A stretch of DNA of 64,000 nucleotides, taken from contig NZ_CP183948.1 of NCBI RefSeq assembly GCF_052056485.1, positions 2,480,001 to 2,544,000 on the forward strand, given 5' to 3'. Shown one piece after another: positions 8,646 to 16,655 of the stretch. The position numbers were made by a program, and so were the translations under genes. The stretch is from Paenibacillus_AQ nitricinens. GTDB lineage: Bacteria > Bacillota > Bacilli > Paenibacillales > Paenibacillaceae. A model generated the notes under the pieces. The model was given only the letters and a program-made list of their open reading frames with translations, was not told the origin of the DNA and ran no database searches. How positions within the stretch are numbered: the first letter of the stretch is position 1; each line of letters begins with the position of its first letter.

Positions 8646-10526
8646 ATGAACAATGAGAAATCACTTTCTCGGATCGGCGGTAACCCGCTGAAGACCCGTG
8701 AGGATCTGGTGATCGCCCTTGAGCAGCTTACGGATCCGCTTCGGCCGCACTACAGCAGAGGCAGCGCACGACTTGAAATCGGTAGAACCGGGGCGAGCTA
8801 TTCGGCAGCAACTGCTGAAATGGAAGGTTTCTCACGGGTGTTATGGGGGTTGGTACCCCTGCTCATTGGTGGTGGAGACAGCGAACTCTGGGACATCGTG
8901 CTGGATGGTATTCGGCATGGCACCGATCCTTCTCATGAAGAATATTGGGGAGAGGTAAAGGATTACGACCAGCGTTTGGTCGAAATGGCGGTCTTCGGCT
9001 TCGCATTGGCAGCCATTCCGGAACGGATTTGGTTGCCGCTTGCTCCGAAGGAGCAGGATCAATTATACCGCTGGCTGAATCAAATAAATGCCCATCCTTG
9101 CTATGACTGTAATTGGCTGTTCTTCAACGTTCTAGTCAATGTCGGATTCCGTAAAATCGGCCGTTCCTACGACGCAGAGCAACTGGAAAACAATTTGAAG
9201 CGCATGGATGATTTCTATCTGGGTGAGGGCTGGTACAGCGACGGAATTAACGGCCACAGTGATTATTACGTACCTTTTGCTATTCATTACTATGCGCTGC
9301 TGTATGCAAAGCTGATGGAGCAGGAAGACTCCGAACGTTCCCGTATGTTCAAAGATCGGGCTCGATTGTTTGCTGCTGAATTCATCGGCTGGTTCGCACC
9401 CGACGGCTCTGCGCTTCCATATGGGCGCAGTTTGGCTTACCGTTTTGCCCAATCGGCATTCTGGAGCGCCTTGGCTTATGCAGACGTTGAAGGATTTCCC
9501 GCTGGTGTGGTAAAAGGTCTGGTGCTGCGAAATCTGCGTTGGTGGTTCAGTCAGCCGATTGTTGACGCTTATGGCGTACTGACCATCGGATATACTTACC
9601 CGAATCTGGTCATGGCGGAGAATTACAATGCCCCCGGATCTCCGTATTGGGCGTTAAAGACATTCCTGCCGCTGGCTCTAGGGGCGGATCATCCGTTCTG
9701 GAAGGAAGAGGAACTGCCGCTGCCGGCCATTCCGGCGGTCATGGTTCAGAAGCCTGCACATCTTGTCATCGTCCGCGAGCCCGCTTCCGGTCATGTGGCA
9801 GCCTTCAACAGCGGACATTTATACACGAATGAACATACCCATACCTCGGCCAAATACGAGAAATTCGTGTATTCAACAGGCTTCGGCTTCAGCGTGCCTC
9901 GCTCCGAATGGGGGCTCTCCCAAGGAGCGTTCGACTCTATGCTTGCGCTGAGTGAGCGCGGAGACAACTTATACCGGGTACGACGCCAGAATATAGAGTC
10001 AGAGATTATAGACAACGTCCTTCGTTCCGTCTGGAGGCCGTGGGCCAATGTCGAGGTTCAGACTTGGGTTGTCGCCGGACTTCCTTGGCATATTCGGATT
10101 CATCGAGTCGAAACTGGACGGTCGCTGGATACCGCAGAGGGTGGATTCGCACTTGGGCAAGAGAATGAAATGTTTTCGAAGATCGATGTGGCTGGTGCGA
10201 TGGCCTCCACTGCTTGGGGAACCAGTGGAATCAAGGATTTGCTAGGCTGCCGGAAGGGTGAGCTGGTTTGGCCGAATGCCAATACGAATCTCCTTCGCCC
10301 TCGGACGGTCCTGCCGATGCTGACGACCACCCTTCTGCCGGGCATTCATTGGCTCGCGTCGGCTATATTTGGTTCACCTTCAGAGGAGGCTTTGGATATT
10401 CAGGCTGATCAAGCTGATGACGTCTTCAAGCATTCACCTGAGCAAGATTTGAAAGTTAAGCTCAGCGATGGAGCGTTAACCATTGTCACTCTTTCTGGGA
10501 GAGAAATTGTCCTTAATTTACAATAA
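8646..10526 (+). CDS. DUF2264 domain-containing protein (long form)
   Basis: A 626-residue DUF2264 protein. The N-terminal 370 residues match the short paralogue at 4449 in order of motifs (CNWLLFNVLVNVGFRKIG; GEGWYSDGINGHSDYYVPFA; PYGRSLAYRFAQSAFW). A C-terminal beta-rich domain of about 245 residues follows, containing HLYTNEHTHTSAKYEKFVYS. It is the last gene of the operon and ends before a strong terminator. The start at 8646 places the AGGGG core 8 nt upstream; the adjoining ATG at 8643 is equally in frame. It overlaps no neighbour and starts 11 nt after the GH88 stop. It may handle uronyl- or rhamnose-containing oligosaccharides (inference). Confidence 0.82.
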   Translation: MNNEKSLSRIGGNPLKTREDLVIALEQLTDPLRPHYSRGSARLEIGRTGASYSAATAEMEGFSRVLWGLVPLLIGGGDSELWDIVLDGIRHGTDPSHEEYWGEVKDYDQRLVEMAVFGFALAAIPERIWLPLAPKEQDQLYRWLNQINAHPCYDCNWLFFNVLVNVGFRKIGRSYDAEQLENNLKRMDDFYLGEGWYSDGINGHSDYYVPFAIHYYALLYAKLMEQEDSERSRMFKDRARLFAAEFIGWFAPDGSALPYGRSLAYRFAQSAFWSALAYADVEGFPAGVVKGLVLRNLRWWFSQPIVDAYGVLTIGYTYPNLVMAENYNAPGSPYWALKTFLPLALGADHPFWKEEELPLPAIPAVMVQKPAHLVIVREPASGHVAAFNSGHLYTNEHTHTSAKYEKFVYSTGFGFSVPRSEWGLSQGAFDSMLALSERGDNLYRVRRQNIESEIIDNVLRSVWRPWANVEVQTWVVAGLPWHIRIHRVETGRSLDTAEGGFALGQENEMFSKIDVAGAMASTAWGTSGIKDLLGCRKGELVWPNANTNLLRPRTVLPMLTTTLLPGIHWLASAIFGSPSEEALDIQADQADDVFKHSPEQDLKVKLSDGALTIVTLSGREIVLNLQ

Positions 10527-10561
10527 ATTGTTTAAATATTTCTCACATTAATTAAAAAGTC

Positions 10562-10606
10562 ACAACAGCTCTGATGCAGAACTACTGCATTAGGGCTGTT
10601 GTTTTT
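10562..10606 (+). terminator. Strong rho-independent terminator of the uronate operon
   Basis: An 18-bp stem (ACAACAGCTCTGATGCAG with CTGCATTAGGGCTGTTGT; two G-U or mismatched positions) has a 5-nt loop and is followed by TTTT. Confidence 0.85.
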
Positions 10607-10667
10607 ATGTGAATTTTTATGATTTTATCTTTTAATTTTTGAGTTTTTTATCAAATGTTTTCTTAGA

Positions 10668-10696
10668 TGGACAATTATGCTATAGTACTCTATCTA
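10668..10696 (+). promoter_or_regulatory. Possible sigma-A promoter of cls
   Basis: TGGACA (10668-10673) and TATCTA (10691-10696) are separated by exactly 17 bp and lie about 105 bp before the cls start. The hexamers are imperfect. Confidence 0.35.
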
Positions 10697-10800
10697 GTCA
10701 TTTACAGAAGTATTGATTTATCAGACGATGGATAAACTGTCTTTTGGCAAAACTAGAAATACCGGCATCTATAGAAAGATAAGAAAGGCAGGAACTCCTA

Positions 10801-12255
10801 ATGGACAACAGCAGTCTGGTCACGTGGATACTTTCTTTTGTTATGATTATAAATATATTGCTTTCTGCAGGTTTTTTATTTTTCGAGAGGAGAGATATTG
10901 GTTATACGTGGGCGTGGCTTATGGTTTTTTATTTCATTCCCATTTTGGGCTTTATTGTTTATCTGTTTCTTGGCCGTAATTTAGCAAAAAAGAATTTCTT
11001 TGGCCTTTCAGTGGAAGAAAGGAATTATCTGCAATCAACTGTAGACCATCAATTGGCTACATTAAAGGATCAACGCAAGGATCAGAGCTCTTTGTTAACG
11101 AAGTATGCTGATTTAATTCATATGAACCTTGTTTCATCGAATGCGCTAATGACAACAGATAACGAGATAGCTATTTTTAACGATGGTAAACAAAAGTTTG
11201 ATTCTTTATTTAATGATATTAGAAATGCCAAAAAAGAGGTCAACATTCAATATTACATCATCCAGCCTGACGATTTAGGAACAAAATTAAGAGATGAATT
11301 AACTAAAAAAGCCAAAGAAGGCGTAAAAGTGAGGGTTCTCTATGACGAAATCGGCTCCAAGAGACTTTCTCTTAAGTTCTTTAGAGAACTACTTTCTGCG
11401 GGTGGAGAAGTAGAGGTGTTTTTTCCATCACTGCTTAGACCGATAAATTTTCGAATGAATAATCGAAATCATAGAAAACTATGTATCATCGATGGAGAAA
11501 TTGCTTATATTGGTGGATTTAATGTGGGAAATGAGTATTTAGGGATAGTTAAAAAGTTTGGCTATTGGCGGGATACGCATTTTAGAATGAAGGGAAATTC
11601 TGTTAATCAAATTCAAGGCAGATTTATTCTGGATTGGAAGCATGCCCGGAAACAGCATCAGGTAAGCTTCGATCAATTTTCCTTTACCACTGAAGGAAGT
11701 GTCGGATCAAGTCCTGTTCAAATTGTGTCTAGTGGTCCCAACTCGCTAGTTGAACATCTTAAAAACATGTATATTAAGCTTATTTTGAATGCCAAACGGA
11801 GTGTATATATTCAGACGCCATATTTCATTCCGGATAGCAGTTTTATGGATGCATGTAAAATTGCACTCCTATCCGGTGTGGATGTACGGATTATGATTCC
11901 AAATAAGCCTGACCACCCTTTTGTTTACTGGGCAACTTGGGCGTATGCAGGTGAATTATTGAATTATGGGGCAAAAATTCTTTTATATGAAAATGGTTTT
12001 TTGCATGCTAAGACGATTGTAGTTGATGAAGAAGTAGCATCTGTTGGGACAATGAATATTGATTCCCGGAGCTTTAGACTAAATTTCGAAGTTAATGCGA
12101 TTGTATATGATGAGCAAGTGGCTAAACAGCTTCAAGAATTGTTTGTTGAAGATAGCCAGTTAAGTACAGAACTTACCCCTGAACGTTATAAAGAAAGATC
12201 CTTAATGATCAAATTTAAAGAGGGCGTTTCTCGTCTATTCTCATCTATCTTATAA
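10801..12255 (+). CDS. cls: Cardiolipin synthase
   Basis: A 484-residue membrane phospholipase-D-superfamily enzyme that condenses two phosphatidylglycerol molecules to cardiolipin and glycerol. Two N-terminal transmembrane segments (about 6-28 and 36-58) precede two HKD catalytic motifs, NHRKLCIIDGEIAYIGG (about 222-238) and HAKTIVVDEEVASVGT (about 402-417). Length and topology are standard for the family. AGGA lies 7 nt upstream of the ATG. It stands alone between terminators and has a lower GC content than the preceding operon. Confidence 0.95.
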   Translation: MDNSSLVTWILSFVMIINILLSAGFLFFERRDIGYTWAWLMVFYFIPILGFIVYLFLGRNLAKKNFFGLSVEERNYLQSTVDHQLATLKDQRKDQSSLLTKYADLIHMNLVSSNALMTTDNEIAIFNDGKQKFDSLFNDIRNAKKEVNIQYYIIQPDDLGTKLRDELTKKAKEGVKVRVLYDEIGSKRLSLKFFRELLSAGGEVEVFFPSLLRPINFRMNNRNHRKLCIIDGEIAYIGGFNVGNEYLGIVKKFGYWRDTHFRMKGNSVNQIQGRFILDWKHARKQHQVSFDQFSFTTEGSVGSSPVQIVSSGPNSLVEHLKNMYIKLILNAKRSVYIQTPYFIPDSSFMDACKIALLSGVDVRIMIPNKPDHPFVYWATWAYAGELLNYGAKILLYENGFLHAKTIVVDEEVASVGTMNIDSRSFRLNFEVNAIVYDEQVAKQLQELFVEDSQLSTELTPERYKERSLMIKFKEGVSRLFSSIL

Positions 12256-12278
12256 ACTCCCGAAACATACCTCTGTAC

Positions 12279-12317
12279 AAAAAGGCGAATTGTAGTTTTG
12301 AGGATTCACAGTTCGCC
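12279..12317 (-). terminator. Rho-independent terminator of the ATP-grasp gene
   Basis: Read on the minus strand, GGCGAACTGT pairs with ACAATTCGCC across a 14-nt loop and is followed by TTTTTG. It lies 30 bp after the stop of the minus-strand gene at 12348. Confidence 0.75.
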
Positions 12318-12347
12318 GCGGCCCATGGATTCTCTAATCTCTATGCT

Positions 12348-13136
12348 TCACACGACACCCTGTTTTGATTTCATGCACTTAAGATTGTATGTGCGACCGT
12401 ATACTTTTGCATATCTGACAATTCGGTCAATCATACGGGTGTCTTTCAGCTTAGTAAACGGGCATGGATCAGGAGCGGTATTCACTTCCAAGATCCATGG
12501 CTTGAGACGTTGATCTAAGGCAATATCTACACCGATTTCCTGAAGGCCAGGATAGACAGTGCTAAGCTGTCTGGCGGATTTCACTCCAATTTGCTTCAGG
12601 GATCGGATCAATATTGTACAATTCTCTGCGCTTGTGTAGGCTTTCAATAATTCCTCAACCGGATAAATCGTTCCTCCTTGACTCCCGTTTGTAACTACTT
12701 TGCGAGGATGCGCCACGCGTCCTGCAACCCCTGTTGCTTCCCACCCACCCTTAGAATTTCGTTGCACCATTACCCGGATATCGAAGGGGCGGCCATTGTA
12801 CACCAACAGCCTGATCCCCTTTTGAACTAAATAGGACTTCCCTTGGGCTTCTCGTAAGATGGCTCTATATGCCGTGTCATAATTAGAATATTTGTGTACG
12901 TGGGTACCGGACTGGTAGCTGTATAGTGCACGAGTGAGTTCAACCCGTATTACGCCCTGTCCTAATGATCCGCAGCAAGGCTTAATATACACCATCTTAT
13001 ATTTGTGTAGCATTTCATAGAGAGTGTTCTTATCCATTTTTCTTGTAAGCGGGACATGTTTATTTAACGCTTGATTTCTAACCAGCACCCTTGTCTTCGT
13101 CAGCTTATTGGATATTCGACTGATCTGATTCATCAT
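12348..13136 (-). CDS. YheC/YheD family ATP-grasp protein
   Basis: A 262-residue ATP-grasp-fold protein. Visible landmarks are YIKPCCGSLGQGVIRVE (nucleotide-binding lysine and glycine-rich loop), PFDIRVMVQRNSKGGWEATG and, near the C-terminus, EIGVDIALDQRLKPWILEVN, which carries the metal-binding acidic residue and Asn. YheC/YheD proteins are known from Bacillus spore coats, and ATP-grasp enzymes as a class join a carboxylate to an amine through an acyl phosphate. The start at 13136 (or 13133) follows CGGAGGGG; the ATG at 13163 lacks a ribosome binding site. The gene is divergent from the adenylation-SbnA gene. It may be a spore protein unrelated to that locus, or a ligase acting with it (inference). 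Confidence 0.8.
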   Translation of the reverse strand: MMNQISRISNKLTKTRVLVRNQALNKHVPLTRKMDKNTLYEMLHKYKMVYIKPCCGSLGQGVIRVELTRALYSYQSGTHVHKYSNYDTAYRAILREAQGKSYLVQKGIRLLVYNGRPFDIRVMVQRNSKGGWEATGVAGRVAHPRKVVTNGSQGGTIYPVEELLKAYTSAENCTILIRSLKQIGVKSARQLSTVYPGLQEIGVDIALDQRLKPWILEVNTAPDPCPFTKLKDTRMIDRIVRYAKVYGRTYNLKCMKSKQGVV

Positions 13137-13300
13137 TCTGCCCCTCCGTCTTAAAAGATCCATAGGCTATATTACGGAAATGCCTTAGCTTTTGATTGGG
13201 CAACTACCAAATCGTAGAACACACTGAAAGAATTCGACATATGATTATGGTAGGTATTTATCTATGGGCTGCAGCATGCGGTCAACAGGAGGCGGCCATC

Positions 13301-15514
13301 ATGCTGCTCGACAAAGACAAATTGCAGGATAAGTTGCTTGAAGTAATTGAGTTGTTTCCCTGGTATAAGGAGCTGATCAGCGGCGAAAGAACGAATTATA
13401 GCTTAGAGACGCTTCCGCTTATGACGTCGACAACGCTAGAAACCTATTATTATAATCAACCCATTGATCCTTCTTTGACCGTATATAGGACGTCGGGTAC
13501 AAGCACTGGCCGTCGAAAAGCCATTCTTTACTCTAAGGAAGACGATAAGCACTATATAGATATTAAAACGAAGCTGTACGGTGATCTTATTGCGGGAAGT
13601 GGATGCGTTAGCGCTTTGGCGGACATGGGCACTGGGCATGCGGCGAACACTGCGTTGTCCATTTTTGAGCGGTTAGGATTGCAACATTGTTCAATTGCCT
13701 TTGAATTGCCAATCGAGCAGCATATTAAACAACTTCAAACCTTCAAGCCTGACCTGCTTTACACTATGCCTTCCATCCTTGATCATATCGTTCATGCTAC
13801 TAAAGATCCGCAGGCTTTTGGAATCCGTAAGATTATTTTGGTTGGGGAGATCGCCTCATTAGGGTGGCAGCGGAATATGGCCCGTCTGTTCGGTCTTGAA
13901 CCGCGCGACATCATTGATACGTATGGCTCTATTGAAATAGGCACGATTGCTTATTATTCACATGATCTTGGCAGGTATATTTTTGCTGATGGGATTTTTG
14001 CAGAAGCGATCGGGGCGCAGGAGATTGGCGAAGAACTAAGTCCGCTTAGTAATGATGAAAGTGTTCTTGTTCTTACCTCCATGGTTCGCACAATGCTGCC
14101 AGCGATTCGTTTCGTTACCTATGACGTTGTAAGGGACTTTAGGTCTGTGATGGTAGATGGTGTGGAGAAACAGAGCTTTAGTTCCATCGTCAAACGGGTG
14201 GGTCGGGAGCTGAAGCATGGGGAGAAAATCAGCCTGTACGATATCGAACAGGTCGTATACCGACATATCGAAGATGCGATCATTCGGGTCAAAGTGAGGA
14301 AGAACGCGCTGAGCGTTTATATCAAAAGTAAATCTGCGGATAACACCATTGTCCCGAAGATCAAAGAGGAAATTAGGGAATGCATTCCGGAAATCGGCAT
14401 GATGATTCGAAACCATCTGCTGGATGATATTGAGGTCATTATAGTAGGGAAAGACGAGCCGATGGACAGCGGAAAGGTTAAGAACAAAAAGCTATATTAC
14501 CAGAAAGATAAAGATCGCGCAGAGATGGACGTCACTGACGGTATTTTGTCGACGATCGGAAATACACCCTTAATCAAGCTGAAGAGCTTGTTCTATAAAA
14601 GTGAGTTTGACGTCTATGCAAAAATGGAGCTGATGAACCCGGGAGGAAGCGCCAAAGATCGTCCCGCCCTGCGGATGATCCAAGAGGCGTGGAAGGAAGG
14701 AACAATAGGTCCGGGAACCACGATCATTGAATCGAGCTCTGGAAATATGGCGATCAGCCTGGCCATGATTTGTAAGTATTTGGGGATGCGTTTTATCAGC
14801 GTTATTGATCCTAGAACCACGGAAACGAATCTACAAATTCTGAAGGCGTTGGATGCCAAAATCGACTATGTCACTGATCCCGATCCCGTAACAGGGGAGT
14901 TTCTTCCTGCTAGATTGAAACGTGTGCAGCAGTTATTGGCGGAAATACCAGGCAGCTACTGGCCGAATCAGTATGCGAACGCAAATAATTATTTAGCCCA
15001 CTACCATACGACAATGAAAGAAATCGTGACTGATCTTGAACAACTGGATTATTTATTTTGCAGCGTTAGTACATGCGGAACCATACGGGGTCTTGCGGAA
15101 TACGCAAGGGATAGCGGACTTCGGACCAAGATCGTGGCTGTCGATGCAGAGGGAAGCGCGATTTTTGGAGGGAATAAGAGTACACGGCGCTTTCCGGGAC
15201 TAGGTGCCGGCATCGTGCCACCTTTCTGCAGAACAGATCTAATCGACCATATCGTGCATGTCTCGGATTCAGATATCGTAAAAGGTTGCCGGATGTTGGC
15301 GCAGAACGAATCCATCTTGGCTGGCGCATCGTCCGGGGGAGTCATTGCCGCCGTTAAGCAAATGGAGCCAGAATTGACTCCGGGAGCTGTCTGCGCAGTC
15401 ATTCTGCATGATAAGGGAGAGCGTTACCTCGATACCGTATATTCTGACTCATGGATTCTGAACCAATTCGGTCAGGAGCTTTTGGCTGAATGTGGCGATT
15501 GCCCAGAGATGTAA
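13301..15514 (+). CDS. Fused adenylate-forming enzyme / SbnA-type 2,3-diaminopropionate synthase
   Basis: A 737-residue two-domain protein. Residues 1 to about 405 form a PaaK-like adenylate-forming domain: RTSGTSTGRRKAI (63-75) is the A3 phosphate loop, DTYGSIEIGTIAYY (about 206-219) the A5 motif, FVTYDVVRD an A7-like motif and SGKVKNKKLYY (about 392-402) the A10 catalytic-lysine region. After a linker of about 10 residues, residues 410-735 are a cysteine-synthase-fold PLP enzyme of the SbnA family; NPGGSAKDR carries the Schiff-base lysine at about 452, and ESSSGN is the substrate loop. SbnA joins O-phosphoserine and glutamate to N-(1-amino-1-carboxyl-2-ethyl)-glutamate. AGGAGG lies 8 nt upstream of the ATG at 13301, which is much better than the TTG at 13196. 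There is no carrier-protein domain. sbnB follows 31 bp downstream. The substrate of the adenylation half is unknown. Confidence 0.88.
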   Translation: MLLDKDKLQDKLLEVIELFPWYKELISGERTNYSLETLPLMTSTTLETYYYNQPIDPSLTVYRTSGTSTGRRKAILYSKEDDKHYIDIKTKLYGDLIAGSGCVSALADMGTGHAANTALSIFERLGLQHCSIAFELPIEQHIKQLQTFKPDLLYTMPSILDHIVHATKDPQAFGIRKIILVGEIASLGWQRNMARLFGLEPRDIIDTYGSIEIGTIAYYSHDLGRYIFADGIFAEAIGAQEIGEELSPLSNDESVLVLTSMVRTMLPAIRFVTYDVVRDFRSVMVDGVEKQSFSSIVKRVGRELKHGEKISLYDIEQVVYRHIEDAIIRVKVRKNALSVYIKSKSADNTIVPKIKEEIRECIPEIGMMIRNHLLDDIEVIIVGKDEPMDSGKVKNKKLYYQKDKDRAEMDVTDGILSTIGNTPLIKLKSLFYKSEFDVYAKMELMNPGGSAKDRPALRMIQEAWKEGTIGPGTTIIESSSGNMAISLAMICKYLGMRFISVIDPRTTETNLQILKALDAKIDYVTDPDPVTGEFLPARLKRVQQLLAEIPGSYWPNQYANANNYLAHYHTTMKEIVTDLEQLDYLFCSVSTCGTIRGLAEYARDSGLRTKIVAVDAEGSAIFGGNKSTRRFPGLGAGIVPPFCRTDLIDHIVHVSDSDIVKGCRMLAQNESILAGASSGGVIAAVKQMEPELTPGAVCAVILHDKGERYLDTVYSDSWILNQFGQELLAECGDCPEM

Positions 15515-15545
15515 GAAAGGATATGTTTCATAAGGAGGTCACGGT

Positions 15546-16511
15546 ATGCTGTACTTAAATGATCGAGATATACGGGCAGTAGGTGTTGATTGGCCTATTC
15601 TTGTGGAGTCGATAGAAACTGCTGTGGGTATCATCGATTCAGGTGATTATGTGCAGCCGATAAAGCCTTACCTAAGGTATAAGAGTCCACAAAACCGGAT
15701 TATTGCAATGCCCGCTTACGTAGGGGGAGAGGTGAACGCAGCAGGGATAAAGTGGATTTCCAGTTTCCCGGATAATATTCAGGCTGATCTTCCTCGTGCG
15801 CATAGCATCATTGTTTTGAATGAACCAAGTACAGGCCAGCCTGCAGCCGTCTTGAACTCTCCGCTTCCCAGTATCATTAGGACGGCTTCCATCAGCGGAC
15901 TGATGATTCGTTCCTTTTTGCTGGCGCGTTCAGTGGAGCGGATTCATCTAGGCATTATCGGCTGGGGACCGGTTGGGCAGTATCATTGTCAAATGGTTAC
16001 GGCTCTGTATGGGGACCAAGTCGAGCGTATCCGGATTTTCGATATCAAGGGAGTAGACTTATCAGGAATCTCATCTCTCTTTAGAGATAGGATGGAAGTG
16101 GCTAAGACGTGGGCGGACGTTTATCAGCATTCGAATATCTTTATTACTTGTACTGTATCCGAACATCGGTATATCGATCTGTATCCTGAAAAAGGTAGTC
16201 TTCTGTTAAATGTTTCACTGCGTGATTATAAGCCGGAGGCGTTAGCTTCGTTAAAAGCCATTATCGTCGACGATTGGGATGAAGTGTGCCGTGAGAATAC
16301 GGATATTGAGCAGCTTCATTTGGAGCAGGGGCTCACTCGTGCTGACACCCAGATGATTACCGATGTCGTCTTACGCCACAGCCTAGCTGAATTGGGCGAA
16401 GATGAACCGATCTTCTTTTGCCCGATGGGGATGGCCGTCTTTGATATCGCTACAGCGGTGTATTACGTAAACAAGGCGAGGGAAAAAGGGATAGGGACCG
16501 AGCTGGAGTAA
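15546..16511 (+). CDS. sbnB: 2,3-diaminopropionate biosynthesis protein SbnB
   Basis: A 321-residue member of the ornithine cyclodeaminase/mu-crystallin superfamily. It has an N-terminal substrate-binding platform and a central Rossmann fold with the variant dinucleotide loop GIIGWGPVGQYH (about 137-148). In staphyloferrin B biosynthesis SbnB oxidatively cleaves the SbnA product with NAD to give L-2,3-diaminopropionate and 2-oxoglutarate. A perfect AAGGAGGT ends 6 nt before the ATG. Its place 31 bp after the SbnA fusion gene and before a shared terminator makes a two-gene operon and supports the SbnB rather than the ornithine cyclodeaminase assignment. Confidence 0.88.
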   Translation: MLYLNDRDIRAVGVDWPILVESIETAVGIIDSGDYVQPIKPYLRYKSPQNRIIAMPAYVGGEVNAAGIKWISSFPDNIQADLPRAHSIIVLNEPSTGQPAAVLNSPLPSIIRTASISGLMIRSFLLARSVERIHLGIIGWGPVGQYHCQMVTALYGDQVERIRIFDIKGVDLSGISSLFRDRMEVAKTWADVYQHSNIFITCTVSEHRYIDLYPEKGSLLLNVSLRDYKPEALASLKAIIVDDWDEVCRENTDIEQLHLEQGLTRADTQMITDVVLRHSLAELGEDEPIFFCPMGMAVFDIATAVYYVNKAREKGIGTELE

Positions 16512-16553
16512 GGAGAGCAAGAATGAGAGCAATTCTGTCCATATAACAGCGAT

Positions 16554-16577
16554 AACCCGCATATTGAGCGGGTTTTT
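16554..16577 (+). terminator. Rho-independent terminator of the DAP operon
   Basis: AACCCGC pairs perfectly with GCGGGTT across a 7-nt loop, followed by TTT, 42 bp after the sbnB stop. Confidence 0.85.
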
Positions 16578-16655
16578 CATTATGTTATGCACTAGTATAT
16601 TGGTTTCATATGGATATGTTTGCAACATGGAATGCAGTCTATTGTGATTGGTTGA

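Noticed and set aside
10713..10979. Plus-strand reading frame of 88 codons overlapping the start of cls
   Set aside because: It lies in another frame over the cls start and first membrane segments, has no ribosome binding site and no recognisable family; treated as a shadow of cls.
15546..16511. Ornithine cyclodeaminase as function of the SbnB gene
   Set aside because: The fold is the same, but the immediate link to an SbnA-type synthase favours the diaminopropionate role.
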